DNA from: UBA8514 sp034933685
GTDB taxonomy: Bacteria > Bacillota > Clostridia > Lachnospirales > Anaerotignaceae
Reading direction: 5' to 3'
Length of the DNA stretch: 64,000 nucleotides
NCBI GenBank assembly: GCA_034933685.1
Contig: JAYFNB010000046.1
Span: 1 to 64,000 of the forward strand
The notes under the pieces: generated by a model
What the model was told of the DNA's origin: nothing
What the model saw: only the letters and a program-made list of their open reading frames with translations
Database searches by the model: none
Shown here: piece by piece, positions 16,939 through 26,829 of the stretch
How positions within the stretch are numbered: position 1 is the stretch's first letter
Layout: each line of letters begins with the position of its first letter
Program-made: the position numbers and the translations under genes

Positions 16939-17820
16939 TTATTTAGTATTCAGTTTATCCATTATCTCTTTAAAAATATCTATGTTTTTAAGCGGTTTAA
17001 TTTTTGGGAATGCAGTAAGTAGTCGTTTTTCTACATAGTTTCTTTTAGCAATTGCATTGCGATATTTTGAATAACGCTCTTTTGTTTCTTCAAAAGCCTG
17101 CTCAATACGTTCAATACCTTCCTCGTTTGCTTCTTTAAATTTTGCAATGCGTTCCTTTAATTCCTCAATATATTCCTTTTCACTCAGCTTAAGCTTAAGC
17201 AAAATTTCTTCCTTTGTTTCGTAAATCAAGGCATTCTCAAGGCGCATACGTAATTCGTCTTTTGCTCTTCCAAGTTTCTCCAGCTTCTCGTTGAATTTTG
17301 CCACATGAGAAACTGTAATTAACAAGTCACTTGCAATGAAGACAATGGCAACTCTTGCCAATATTATTCCAATCTTGTAGGGAATTGCTTCTACAAGATC
17401 AAAAACTATTGGATGGATAGCTCGTATCATTACAACTGAAAATATACCCCATCCAAGCGACACCTGTAAGCAAATTCGCCCTTTAAGGTTAAATTTACGT
17501 TCGGAATAATCCCACCAAGAAGCATGAAATAAATTTTCCATAACTGCACCTGTTATATACTCTACTACAGTAGGAAGAATAACTCCGCCTAGGTACAAAA
17601 AACCCAAATTATCTGCAATTGGCGATAAAAACAAATAGACCATTGTTGCTCCAATTCCATAAATTGGACAAAGCGGACCATTAAGGAATCCTCGGTTAAC
17701 AAGTTTATCTGTATTTAAAAAAACATAAAAAACTTCCCATATCCAACCCAAAATGCTGTAAATAAGTAAGAAATAAAATATATGATAAAAATCACTTCCC
17801 ATTATTTTTGCAGACCACAT
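16939..17820 (-). CDS. Putative ABC transporter permease (CmpB, PF06541-like)
   Basis: This 293-residue membrane protein matches the clostridial CmpB-type family. The N-terminal half holds about five hydrophobic helices with conserved patches SILGWIWEVFYV, RGFLNGPLCPIYGIGA and WDYSERKFNLKGRICL. The C-terminal half (about 185-290) is a charged coiled coil (EKLEKLGRAKDEL, KEYIEELKERIAK). Despite the family name no ATPase partner is nearby, so transport is unproven. It lies between ynbB and dacA with short gaps, suggesting an envelope role. Confidence 0.8.
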   Translation of the reverse strand: MWSAKIMGSDFYHIFYFLLIYSILGWIWEVFYVFLNTDKLVNRGFLNGPLCPIYGIGATMVYLFLSPIADNLGFLYLGGVILPTVVEYITGAVMENLFHASWWDYSERKFNLKGRICLQVSLGWGIFSVVMIRAIHPIVFDLVEAIPYKIGIILARVAIVFIASDLLITVSHVAKFNEKLEKLGRAKDELRMRLENALIYETKEEILLKLKLSEKEYIEELKERIAKFKEANEEGIERIEQAFEETKERYSKYRNAIAKRNYVEKRLLTAFPKIKPLKNIDIFKEIMDKLNTK

Positions 17821-17839
17821 AAATGCACTTCCTAATCAG

Positions 17840-19126
17840 TTAAATTTTTAAAAGTTTTTTATCTACCAAAGTTTGCAAGCCTATTACTATACCTATTTTT
17901 GCATGATGCCAACTTAAACCACCTTGAAAAAATACATTATATGGTGGTTTAACTGGTGCATCTGCACTAAGTTCTATTGACGAACCTTGTACAAAAGCAC
18001 CTGCTGCCATAATAACTGGACAATCGTAACCAGGCATATCCCAAGGTTCTGGCTTCACATAGCTGTCTACAGGTGCACCCTTTTGTATTCCTTGGCAAAA
18101 AGCAATTACGTTCTCTGCTGTTTTAAGCTGAATAGATTGAACAATATCTGCACGTTTTTCTGTTGATGGAGGTAAAACATTGAAGCCTAGACCTTCAAAA
18201 AGTCTTGAAAGGAAAACTGCGCCTTTCACACTTCCACCAACCACTTGTGGTGCATTAAAAAAACCTTGAAATAGCGTTGATGTTATACCAAGTGTTGCCC
18301 CAACCTCTTTACCTAAACCAGGTGAAGTAAGACGAACTGCTGCATTTTCAACGTATTCTTCTTTCCCTACAATGTACCCACCTATTGGCGCAAGTCCACC
18401 ACCAGGGTTTTTAATAAGCGAGCCAACAATAAGGTCTGCTCCAACATCCGTTGGTTCAATTGTTTCCACAAATTCCCCGTAGCAGTTATCAACCATACAA
18501 ATAAGGTTCTCATTTATACCCTTAATAAATCTTATTAGTTTCCCAATTTTTTCAACAGAAAGACTTGCTCGCCATTCATAGCCCTTGGAACGCTGAATAG
18601 TAACTAGCTTTGTATTTTTATTTATAGCTTTGCGTATATTATCAAAATCAAACTTGCCATCAGGAAGTAAGTCAACTTGTTTATAGGTTATGCCAAATTC
18701 GCTTAACGAACCACGCTCTTTACGTATACCGATAACACCCTGCAATGTATCATAAGGTACTCCAACTGGCGATAAAATTTCATCTCCAGGACGCAGATTT
18801 CCTGCCAAGGCAACAGTGAGCGCATGAGTACCGCTTATAAGCTGCGGACGCACCAAACCAGCTTCTGCATGAAAAACATCGGCATATACTTGTTCAAGAG
18901 TATCCCTGCCAAGGTCGTTATAGCCATAACCTGTTGTGGCGGCAAAGTGCGTATCGCTCAGCTTATTTTTTTGCATAGCCGCAAGTACCTTAAGCTGATT
19001 ATACTCTGTAATTCTGTCGATTTCTTTAAAATTAGGCTCAATTTCTCTTTCAATTTTTTTTGCATATTCCCATACTTCTGCACTAACGCCAAAGTTGTCT
19101 TTTATAAAGCTGTCAAATTCCATCAT
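17840..19126 (-). CDS. YnbB-like PLP-dependent enzyme (methionine gamma-lyase/aluminium-resistance family)
   Basis: This 428-residue protein belongs to the fold-type I PLP enzymes annotated as YnbB, aluminium-resistance or methionine gamma-lyase family. Visible features are the phosphate-binding region (LISGTHALTVAL), the aspartate for the pyridine ring (CMVDNCYGEF) and the Schiff-base lysine in GSLIKNPGGGLAPIGG. The frame runs back to 19159, inside miaA, but ATG at 19126 lies 6 nt after GGGAG and starts after the miaA stop. The true substrate is not known. The gene follows miaA as in other Firmicutes, though without hfq between them. Confidence 0.88.
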   Translation of the reverse strand: MMEFDSFIKDNFGVSAEVWEYAKKIEREIEPNFKEIDRITEYNQLKVLAAMQKNKLSDTHFAATTGYGYNDLGRDTLEQVYADVFHAEAGLVRPQLISGTHALTVALAGNLRPGDEILSPVGVPYDTLQGVIGIRKERGSLSEFGITYKQVDLLPDGKFDFDNIRKAINKNTKLVTIQRSKGYEWRASLSVEKIGKLIRFIKGINENLICMVDNCYGEFVETIEPTDVGADLIVGSLIKNPGGGLAPIGGYIVGKEEYVENAAVRLTSPGLGKEVGATLGITSTLFQGFFNAPQVVGGSVKGAVFLSRLFEGLGFNVLPPSTEKRADIVQSIQLKTAENVIAFCQGIQKGAPVDSYVKPEPWDMPGYDCPVIMAAGAFVQGSSIELSADAPVKPPYNVFFQGGLSWHHAKIGIVIGLQTLVDKKLLKI

Positions 19127-19136
19127 CGCTAACTCC

Positions 19137-20081
19137 CTATAAATCGCTTTCTTTATCACTGTTAATGTAATTAACTATTTCTTGAACGGCTGTTGTCTTA
19201 TCTTTGTTTGTTAAGTCTATCCATAGACCTTTGGATTGTCGCCTAAACCATGTAAGCTGACGTTTTGCAAAGTGCCGTGTACTCTGCTTTAGCTCTTCAA
19301 TTGCAGCTTCAAGAGTAATTTCACCATTGAAATATGGTATAAATTCTTTATATCCCAATCCCTGCATAGATACAAGATTAGCTGAATAGCCTCTATCTAA
19401 TAAACCCTTAACTTCATCTAAAAGTCCAATTTTAACCATAAGGTCAACTCTTAAATTTATTCGTTCATATAACTTTTCTCTTTCCATGTTAATCACCACA
19501 AAGGATACATCGTATGGAGATTTACGTTGCTTTGCTTCCAAATTATGCTGACTCATTTTCTGACCTGTTTGGCAATAGTACTCTATGGCACGTACAACAC
19601 GTTTTACATTGTTATGATGAACGATAGTCGCGTATTCAGGGTCGATTGCTTTAAGTTTTTCGTAAACAAATTCTTCACCCTTTTCTTCAACCTCTCGCAA
19701 AAGTTTTTTTCGGATAGATAAATCATTATTGGTTGACATAAAATTGTTATTGTAAACCAATGCGTTTATATAAAACCCTGTTCCACCAACAATAATGGGT
19801 ATTTTGCCCTTGCAATAAATTTCTTCAATATATTTTTTCGCTTTCTGCTGAAAAATCATTGCGTTAAATTCTTCATCAGGCATAAGCTCATCAATTAGAT
19901 AATGTTTAACGCCGTGCATTTCCTCTGGTGTAACCTTTGCCGTACCTATATCCATAAATTTATACACCTGCATACTATCGGCAGAAATTATTTCGCCGTT
20001 AATTTTTTTTGCAAGCATTATAGATGTATCTGTTTTTCCGCAGGCGGTAGGGCCTGCAATAATAACAAGCGGTTTTCTCAT
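19137..20081 (-). CDS. miaA: tRNA dimethylallyltransferase
   Basis: This 314-residue enzyme transfers a dimethylallyl group to N6 of A37 in tRNAs that read UNN codons. The P-loop AGPTACGKTD (about 9-18), DSMQ (35-38) and GGTGFYINAL are family signatures. MiaB, which methylthiolates the same base afterwards, is encoded upstream in the same transcription unit. The ATG follows AAGGAAG; mutL ends 11 bp before it. Confidence 0.97.
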   Translation of the reverse strand: MRKPLVIIAGPTACGKTDTSIMLAKKINGEIISADSMQVYKFMDIGTAKVTPEEMHGVKHYLIDELMPDEEFNAMIFQQKAKKYIEEIYCKGKIPIIVGGTGFYINALVYNNNFMSTNNDLSIRKKLLREVEEKGEEFVYEKLKAIDPEYATIVHHNNVKRVVRAIEYYCQTGQKMSQHNLEAKQRKSPYDVSFVVINMEREKLYERINLRVDLMVKIGLLDEVKGLLDRGYSANLVSMQGLGYKEFIPYFNGEITLEAAIEELKQSTRHFAKRQLTWFRRQSKGLWIDLTNKDKTTAVQEIVNYINSDKESDL

Positions 20082-20092
20082 AAAATTCTTCC

Positions 20093-22024
20093 TTATTGTA
20101 TACGTTTAAATTTCTTCTCAAGTTCATACTTGGTAAGCTCTATAATAGTTGGTCTTCCATGCGGGCAGCTAAATGGATTATCTAGTTTTAAAAGTTTTTC
20201 AATCATGCTTACAGCCTCTTGTATACTAAGCTTGTCATTTGCCTTTACAGCCGCTTTGCATGCAATTGTTGCAATTGCGTGTATTTGGGTATCGTACACA
20301 TTTGAAACTGTACAATTATCCAAAGTATCAAGTATATCTGTAAAAAATCCAATACTTTCTGGGTTTTTAAATATATATGGTACACTCCTTACTGCATAAG
20401 ATATCCCACCAAAATCTTCAATTTCAAATCCGAATTTTTCAATAAGTTCTTTATTATCTATTAAAAGTTGTTTTTCTCTTTCACTAAGGTTGACCACAAG
20501 TGGTTGAATAAGTCTTTGGGCAACAATTTCCTCTTTTTTAAATTTATTGCTAATTTCTTCAAAAAGTATACGTTCATGGGCAGCATGTTGGTCGATAAGG
20601 TAAATACTTGTACCCTGCTCCACTATCCAGTATGTAGAAAAAATTTGACCTGTAATTTTGTAGTTTTTAAAAAAGCTTTCCTTCTTTTGTTCTTTCTTTA
20701 CATGTTCTTCCTCCGACTTAACCGCAGGCATAATATTTTGTTCAATTTCTTCTTGAGGAAGGTAACTTAAAGGTTTTTCCTTTAGTATATTTTTACCACC
20801 ATGTACCTCGTCAGATAACATTCTGCTTTTGTATAGCTTTTGCAAATCCTCAATATTAGCGTCCGTAGGTTTATTTTCATTATATTTAACTGGTTCATGC
20901 TTTGAAGCAATAACTTCTTCATTTATAATTTGCTGAACAGCTTTATCTGGAACATACGAAGGTTTTGGTGCTCCTTCCATAAGCTGTTTTACTTGTGCAG
21001 ATGGTTTACTGCTCCAATCTGCCTCGGGTATCAGTACTAGCTTACTAAGAGCCTCCAACACTGCATTGTATATAAAATCGTAAATTACATCGTCATCTCT
21101 GAACCGAACCTCTAGCTTCGCTGGATGAACATTCACGTCTACCATGTCGGCACTAAGGCTTAAATTAAGAACAAACACTGGAAATTTACCAACCATAAGC
21201 CTTGTTTTATAGGCATCTTCAACGGCTTGGGAAACTGTATCATTTTTAACAAATCTTCCGTTTATAAACAAGTTTTCATAATTACGGTTACCTCTGGAAA
21301 GCTCTGGCTTGCCAAGTACCCCATAAATGCCAAAGCCATTCTCGCTATGTTCTATTTCTACCACTTTTTGACTTATTTCTTTTCCATAAACATAAAAAAT
21401 CGCTGTTTTAAGGTCGTTATTTCCGCTGGTATGAAGCATTACATTTCCATTATTTATATATTTAATGGAAATTTCAGGGTGGGCTAAAGCCAGTTTGTTT
21501 ACCATGTCCGAAATATATCCACTTTCAGTGGCTGGCTTTTTAAGAAATTTTCGCCTTGCAGGCACGTTATAAAAAATGTTCTTTACGCTGATGGTAGTTC
21601 CGTCTGTAGTTGCACATTCCTGTTCATTAATAGAATTCCCACCACTAATTTCAATTTTATACCCCTCTTCTTGGTCATTGGTTTTTGTAAACATTTCCAC
21701 TTGGCTAACAGAAGCAATACTGGCAAGTGCCTCACCTCTAAACCCAAGTGAATAAACAGTATCAAGGTCGTCAATTTTTTCAATTTTACTTGTGGCATGG
21801 CGCACAAAGGCGGTTTTAACTTGTTCTTTTTCAATTCCTTTGCCATTGTCGCTTATTTTAATAAGGGTTGTGCCACCATCACGTATTTCAATGGTTATTG
21901 CGCTTGCGCCAGCATCTATGCTGTTTTCCACAAGTTCTTTCACCACAGAACTTGGGCGTTCAACAACTTCTCCAGCGGCAATTTTGTTTATTGTGTTATT
22001 ATCCAGTAAATGTATTTTACTCAT
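20093..22024 (-). CDS. mutL: DNA mismatch repair protein MutL
   Basis: This 643-residue protein has the N-terminal GHKL ATPase (ENSIDAG, DNGKG, GFRGEALASI) and a C-terminal endonuclease domain with the metal motif DQHAAHERILFEE and CPHGRPT. The DQHA-x2-E-x4-E motif means it is the nicking type of MutL, as expected for bacteria lacking MutH. The linker (about 330-450) is charged and variable. It starts 7 bp after the mutS stop with only a weak ribosome site, so it may rely on coupling to mutS translation. Confidence 0.97.
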   Translation of the reverse strand: MSKIHLLDNNTINKIAAGEVVERPSSVVKELVENSIDAGASAITIEIRDGGTTLIKISDNGKGIEKEQVKTAFVRHATSKIEKIDDLDTVYSLGFRGEALASIASVSQVEMFTKTNDQEEGYKIEISGGNSINEQECATTDGTTISVKNIFYNVPARRKFLKKPATESGYISDMVNKLALAHPEISIKYINNGNVMLHTSGNNDLKTAIFYVYGKEISQKVVEIEHSENGFGIYGVLGKPELSRGNRNYENLFINGRFVKNDTVSQAVEDAYKTRLMVGKFPVFVLNLSLSADMVDVNVHPAKLEVRFRDDDVIYDFIYNAVLEALSKLVLIPEADWSSKPSAQVKQLMEGAPKPSYVPDKAVQQIINEEVIASKHEPVKYNENKPTDANIEDLQKLYKSRMLSDEVHGGKNILKEKPLSYLPQEEIEQNIMPAVKSEEEHVKKEQKKESFFKNYKITGQIFSTYWIVEQGTSIYLIDQHAAHERILFEEISNKFKKEEIVAQRLIQPLVVNLSEREKQLLIDNKELIEKFGFEIEDFGGISYAVRSVPYIFKNPESIGFFTDILDTLDNCTVSNVYDTQIHAIATIACKAAVKANDKLSIQEAVSMIEKLLKLDNPFSCPHGRPTIIELTKYELEKKFKRIQ

Positions 22025-22031
22025 ATTTCAA

Positions 22032-24656
22032 TCACATTCCCTTTGTCTTCTTTTGCAAATCAAACAGTGTTTGCAATGCCTGTATAGGTGTAAGGCTCAT
22101 TACATCAATTTTGTTTATTTCATCTGCAAGCTGAGTATCGTTAATTGTAAAAACATCCATTTGCGTTGAAGTTAAGGAACTGTTTTCCTCTGCCTCTTTT
22201 GCTAAACGCTTAGCCTTTTTTGTTATATCTGCCGCATTCAGCTGTTTTAAAATTTCATTAGCACGCTTAATGACCTTATTAGGAAGACCTGCAAGCCTTC
22301 CTACTTGAACACCATAGCTGTGGTCAGCTCCACCGCGAACAATTTTTCTAAGAAAAATAATGTCCTCACCCTGCTCTTTTACTGTTATACAATAGTTCTT
22401 AACACCGCTAAGTTTACCCTCAAGCTCTGTTATTTCGTGATAGTGTGTAGCAAAAAGTGTTTTTGCACCCACACTTTTTTTGTCTGTTATATATTCTAAA
22501 ACAGCCCACGCAATAGAAAGTCCATCAAAGGTACTTGTACCTCTTCCAATTTCATCCAATATAAGCAAGCTGTTGTTTGTTGCATTGTTAAGTATATTGG
22601 CTACCTCTACCATTTCAATCATAAATGTACTTTGCCCAGACGCTAAATCATCTGAAGCACCTACACGCGTAAATATTCTGTCTACAACGCCAATTTTTGC
22701 TGACTTAGCGGGTACAAAACTTCCAATTTGAGCCATTAGAACTATCAGTGCAGCTTGACGCATATATGTAGATTTACCTGCCATATTTGGCCCTGTTATA
22801 ATAGAAAGGCGGTTGTCATCATTATCCAAATATGTATCGTTTGGAATAAACGGGTCGGTAAGCATTTTTTCAACCACAGGATGGCGACCGTCTTTAATGT
22901 CTATAACTCCATCGGTTGTAATTTCTGGCTTCATATAATTTTGGCTTTGTGCAACCTCTGCAAGGGACTGCAAAGCGTCCACAGTGGCACAGATATGTGC
23001 TGTTTTCTGTATGCGTTCAACTTCTGCAGCAACAGAATTTCGAACCTCACAAAAAATTTCATACTCCATGTCCACCATTTTTTCTTCAGAACCCAATATC
23101 AACTCTGCAAGGTCGCTAAGTTCTGTTGTTATATATCTTTCACAGTTTGCCAAGGTTTGTTTTCTAAGATATCTTTCTGGAACTTCGGTTATATTAGATT
23201 TTGTAACCTCTATGTAATATCCAAAAACCTTATTGTACCTAACCTTAAGGTTTTTAATTCCTGTTAATTCTTTCTCTCGTGTCTCAAGGTCTGCAATCCA
23301 TTGTTTTCCTTCGTGCTTTGCACGTAAAAGAACATCAAGCTCGTTATTAAAGCCTTCTTTTATCATTCCTCCCTCACGAACTGTAAAGGGTGGGTTATCA
23401 TCATTTATTGCTGTTTCAATTAAATTAAATATATTTTCAAGTGTATCTAGCTGTTTAAATAGCTCTTCTAAATATCCACTTTTGCACTTTTCTAAAACAT
23501 TTTTCATAAGCGGAAGATTTTCTATAGAGTTTTTTAGCACAACCAAATCTCTACAATTTGCTGTGTTATAAATTACTTTACTCATAATGCGCTCAAAATC
23601 GTACATAGAGTTAAGTATATCTTTTATTTCCTCACGTATAAATAGGTCGTCTTTAAGCTCTTCAACGCCATTAAGTCGTTTTTCAATTTCGTCATTACTA
23701 ATAAGCGGCTGCTCCACCCATTTTCGCAAAAGTCTTGCTCCCATTGCTGTTTTTGTTTTATCCAGCACCCACAAAAGTGAGCCTTTTCTTCCCTTTTCTC
23801 TAAGAGTTTCTGTAAGCTCAAGGTTCCGTCTACTGCTAATGTCTAAAAGCATGAACTGACTGCTTTGATAATTTTTAATATGTGCTATATGGCTCAAATC
23901 AGATTTCTGTGTTTGATAAAGATATTCCATTAAACTGCCTGCAGCACAAACTGAAAAAACCTTGTCTTTAAGTCCGAGTCCGTCCACTCTGTCTACATTA
24001 AAATGTCGGCAAAGACGTTTGTTTGCTGAATGATAATCGTACATCCAGTCATCACATATACTAAGCTTTATATTAAAGCGTTCTTCAATGGTTATACCTT
24101 CAGGCATAGTTTTAAACCCTTCGTTACATATAATTTCCGATGGAGAAAATTTTGCAATCTCATCCGTCAATCTTGTTACTGCATTAACCGATACGAATTC
24201 TGTTGTCTGAAATTCTCCTGTTGTTACATCACAAATACTAAGTCCATAACCATTTTTGTCGCAATAAATTGAAGCTATATAGTTGTTTTTCTTTTCATCT
24301 AATACTGTGCTGTCAATAACCGTTCCAGGTGTTATTACACGCACAACGTCACGCTTAACAATGCCTTTGGCTAACTTCGGATCCTCAACCTGTTCGCAAA
24401 TTGCAACTTTATAGCCTTTGTCAACAAGGCGTGCAATGTAGCCGTCGGCGCTGTGGAAAGGAACGCCGCACATTGGCGCACGTTCCTCTTGACCCCAGTT
24501 TTTGCCTGTAAGGGTAATTTCTAATTCCTTACTGGCTATAAGCGCATCGTCAAAAAACATCTCGTAGAAGTCTCCAAGGCGGAAAAAAAGTAAACAATAT
24601 TTATAGTTTTTCTTTATTTCAAAATATTGCTCCATCATAGGTGTTATCTTTGCCAT
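22032..24656 (-). CDS. mutS: DNA mismatch repair protein MutS
   Basis: This 874-residue mismatch-recognition ATPase starts with the MutS1 mismatch-binding domain (FFRLGDFYEMFFDDA; the Phe-x-Glu is in FYEMF) and ends with the ABC-type ATPase: Walker A GPNMAGKST, the signature region around GQSTFMIEM and DEIGRGTSTFDG, and ATHYHE. Length and order are standard for MutS1. The ATG follows GGGAGG. It is co-transcribed with mutL and miaA. Confidence 0.98.
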   Translation of the reverse strand: MAKITPMMEQYFEIKKNYKYCLLFFRLGDFYEMFFDDALIASKELEITLTGKNWGQEERAPMCGVPFHSADGYIARLVDKGYKVAICEQVEDPKLAKGIVKRDVVRVITPGTVIDSTVLDEKKNNYIASIYCDKNGYGLSICDVTTGEFQTTEFVSVNAVTRLTDEIAKFSPSEIICNEGFKTMPEGITIEERFNIKLSICDDWMYDYHSANKRLCRHFNVDRVDGLGLKDKVFSVCAAGSLMEYLYQTQKSDLSHIAHIKNYQSSQFMLLDISSRRNLELTETLREKGRKGSLLWVLDKTKTAMGARLLRKWVEQPLISNDEIEKRLNGVEELKDDLFIREEIKDILNSMYDFERIMSKVIYNTANCRDLVVLKNSIENLPLMKNVLEKCKSGYLEELFKQLDTLENIFNLIETAINDDNPPFTVREGGMIKEGFNNELDVLLRAKHEGKQWIADLETREKELTGIKNLKVRYNKVFGYYIEVTKSNITEVPERYLRKQTLANCERYITTELSDLAELILGSEEKMVDMEYEIFCEVRNSVAAEVERIQKTAHICATVDALQSLAEVAQSQNYMKPEITTDGVIDIKDGRHPVVEKMLTDPFIPNDTYLDNDDNRLSIITGPNMAGKSTYMRQAALIVLMAQIGSFVPAKSAKIGVVDRIFTRVGASDDLASGQSTFMIEMVEVANILNNATNNSLLILDEIGRGTSTFDGLSIAWAVLEYITDKKSVGAKTLFATHYHEITELEGKLSGVKNYCITVKEQGEDIIFLRKIVRGGADHSYGVQVGRLAGLPNKVIKRANEILKQLNAADITKKAKRLAKEAEENSSLTSTQMDVFTINDTQLADEINKIDVMSLTPIQALQTLFDLQKKTKGM

Positions 24657-24717
24657 AGTGATCCTCCCGAAATTCTTTTAAATAATATTACGTAATTTGC
24701 TTAATTTAGTTTACAAA

Positions 24718-25119
24718 TTAGTGACAACCGCCACCACAACTTGAACAACAGCTAGGGTCGCAACCGCCACTTTGTTGTGTGTCCTGACCTTGCACTGTTG
24801 CACTAAGAAGGCTGAAAACCGAATTAACGAATGCGCCAAACTGACTTTCTGCCTGCATAAGATTATAAGTTACTGGGTGATTTTTAATTTCTTCCTCTTT
24901 TTCCATAATATCCTCTCCTATTTCGGAAAGAATTGATTTATCTGCCTCTTTGTCTTCCATAATAGTTGACCACTTATCTTTAAGTTCTGTATACTGGTCT
25001 ACAAGAGTTTTAGCTGTTTCATCTTTCTCAAACGCTTCTCTTGCTGCATAAAGCTTCTGTGCCTCTTCACCCTCTAGTATGTCTCTACCTAATTCTCTTG
25101 CTTTATCAAAAATACTCAT
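24718..25119 (-). CDS. YlbF/YmcA (RicA-like) family protein with Cys-rich tail
   Basis: This 133-residue, mostly helical protein (about residues 1-105) fits the YlbF/YmcA family. In Bacillus subtilis, YmcA (RicA), YlbF (RicF) and YaaT (RicT) form an Fe-S-containing complex that directs RNase Y processing and affects biofilm and sporulation decisions. Here the gene lies directly after miaB and before mutS, as ymcA lies after ymcB (miaB). The end is special: a Gly/Cys tail with five cysteines and a final histidine (GGCDPSCCSSCGGGCH) that could bind metal or an Fe-S cluster. The ATG follows AAAGGA, 4 bp after the miaB stop. Confidence 0.8.
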   Translation of the reverse strand: MSIFDKARELGRDILEGEEAQKLYAAREAFEKDETAKTLVDQYTELKDKWSTIMEDKEADKSILSEIGEDIMEKEEEIKNHPVTYNLMQAESQFGAFVNSVFSLLSATVQGQDTQQSGGCDPSCCSSCGGGCH

Positions 25120-25123
25120 TTCT

Positions 25124-26539
25124 TCAAATCCTTTCTCCTATTAAGTAAAATGTTTTGTTGCCTATTATTTTTATAGGTACAGTTTGTCCTATAAGTGTTT
25201 TGTCGCCTTTAAAGTGAACTAGACAATTGTTTTCACTTCTTCCGGAAACTATATTATCATCCTGCCTGCTAACATTCTCAACAAGAACATTTAAGGTTTT
25301 GCCAACAAGAGCAGAGTGAATATCAAAGATTATTGGGTTAAGAACGCCCAAAAGCCTATTAAAACGCTGGTGTGCAACTTCGTCGCTTACTTGATTATCC
25401 ATAGTAGCAGCAGGAGTTCCAGTTCGTTTTGAATATATAAATGTAAAGGCTGTGGAAAAGCCAACTTTTCTAACAACATCCAGCGTTTCCTCAAAATCAT
25501 CCTCGGTTTCTCCAGGGAAGCCAACAATAATATCTGTGCTTATTAGTATATCCGGAATTTCCTTTTTAATCTTTTCGATTAGAGTAAGATATTGCTCTTT
25601 TGTATATCCCCTGTTCATTTTTGTAAGTATCCGAGTGCTACCGCTTTGAAATGGCAAATGAAGATAATTACAAACCTTATGGCAATCTCTCATTGCATTT
25701 ATAAGGTCATCAGATAAATCCTTCGGGTGACTAGTCATAAAACGTAATCTTTCCAAACCTTCTATCTCATTAATTTCTCTTAATAACTGTGCAAAGGAAA
25801 CTGGGTTTTGAAGGCTTTTTCCATATGAATTTACGTTCTGACCCAAAAGCACAATCTCCTTAACTCCATCAGAAATCAGACCTTTTATTTCATTTTTAAT
25901 ATCTTCTTTTTCTCGGCTTCTTTCTCGACCTCTTACATATGGAACAATACAATAGGTGCAAAAATTGTTACAGCCATACATAATATTTACGGAAGCTTTG
26001 TACGGGAATTCACGAAGATAATTTGTATCTTCAATAATTTCACCATGTTCTTCCCAAATATCTATAACCATATCACCTGTTTCCAGACGTGTTTTAAGCA
26101 ACTCTGGCAGTTTATGCAAATTATATGTACCAAAAATAATATCAACGTGGCGATAGGATTCTTTAATTTTTTGTAAAACAGCATCCTCCTGCATCATGCA
26201 ACCACAAATTGCAACAATAAGGTTTGGTTTTGTTTGTTTTATATGTTTCAGAAAGCCAAGCTTGCCATAAACCTTAACCTCTGCATTTTCACGTACACAG
26301 CATGTATTATAGATAACAAAATCAGCTTTTTCCTCTTCTTTTGTTTCTTTATAGCCCATGCGAACAAGCATACTTCTAAGCTTTTCACTGTCATGAGCAT
26401 TCATTTGGCAGCCCATTGCCAAATTATAAAAATATTTATCCTTATTGTTAGCATCATTAATAGCTTTTATCTCATCAATAAAGCACTCCTGACGTGCAAG
26501 TTCTAATTTTGAAACTTCATTTTTTCTTTCTTTAAGCAT
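25124..26539 (-). CDS. miaB: tRNA-2-methylthio-N6-dimethylallyladenosine synthase
   Basis: This 471-residue radical SAM enzyme methylthiolates i6A37 in tRNA. The N-terminal UPF0004 domain carries the auxiliary-cluster cysteines (about Cys44, Cys80, Cys114). The radical SAM motif CNNFCTYC gives Cys190, Cys194 and Cys197, and a TRAM domain closes the protein. The open frame extends to 26602, but that start would lie upstream of the promoter -10. ATG at 26539, 8 nt after AAGGTGG, is the supported start. It is the first gene of the miaB-to-dacA run. Confidence 0.96.
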   Translation of the reverse strand: MLKERKNEVSKLELARQECFIDEIKAINDANNKDKYFYNLAMGCQMNAHDSEKLRSMLVRMGYKETKEEEKADFVIYNTCCVRENAEVKVYGKLGFLKHIKQTKPNLIVAICGCMMQEDAVLQKIKESYRHVDIIFGTYNLHKLPELLKTRLETGDMVIDIWEEHGEIIEDTNYLREFPYKASVNIMYGCNNFCTYCIVPYVRGRERSREKEDIKNEIKGLISDGVKEIVLLGQNVNSYGKSLQNPVSFAQLLREINEIEGLERLRFMTSHPKDLSDDLINAMRDCHKVCNYLHLPFQSGSTRILTKMNRGYTKEQYLTLIEKIKKEIPDILISTDIIVGFPGETEDDFEETLDVVRKVGFSTAFTFIYSKRTGTPAATMDNQVSDEVAHQRFNRLLGVLNPIIFDIHSALVGKTLNVLVENVSRQDDNIVSGRSENNCLVHFKGDKTLIGQTVPIKIIGNKTFYLIGERI

Positions 26540-26590
26540 TTGAAAATCCACCTTATTCCTATAGTTTTTGAATATAGCATAACAGTTAAC

Positions 26591-26619
26591 ATTATACCAC
26601 AAAATGGGGCTTTTCTCAA
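26591..26619 (-). promoter_or_regulatory. Promoter of the miaB operon
   Basis: On the minus strand TTGAGA (26619-26614), a 17-bp spacer ending in TGG, and TATAAT (26596-26591) form a strong promoter with an extended -10. It sets the transcript start near 26584, which fixes the miaB start downstream of it. Confidence 0.8.
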
Positions 26620-26651
26620 CGCTTATTATACGTCATAATTATATTTTTAAA

Positions 26652-26791
26652 ATTCACATTATGTTCACATAATTAACATATTACGTTAACAAATTTGCAT
26701 TATAGTAATATTTGTAAACGAGATGCAACAACCCCAAGAAGAAATTCATAATACCATCCTTCCAAAAGCCATGTTCCCAAGCGTGGCTTTT
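26652..26791 (+). repeat. Twin hairpin cassette, copy 1
   Basis: This 140-bp unit is repeated at 26830-26973. It contains spaced ACAT motifs, a conserved ACATATT(A/G)CGTTAACA block, a TATAGT box at 26701, a 19-nt conserved block starting TTCATAATACC, and a terminal hairpin AAAAGCCATG (26764-26773) / CGTGGCTTTT (26782-26791) with loop TTCCCAAG. It may encode a small RNA on the plus strand. No protein frame with a ribosome site on that strand is convincing. Confidence 0.6.
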
Positions 26792-26829
26792 GACCCGTTT
26801 AAAACCTTTTAATTTAATTGAATTTCATG

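Noticed and set aside
26540..26602. N-terminal extension of MiaB to 26602
   Set aside because: The upstream start would be ahead of the -10 box of the promoter and has no ribosome site; the extension has no family similarity.
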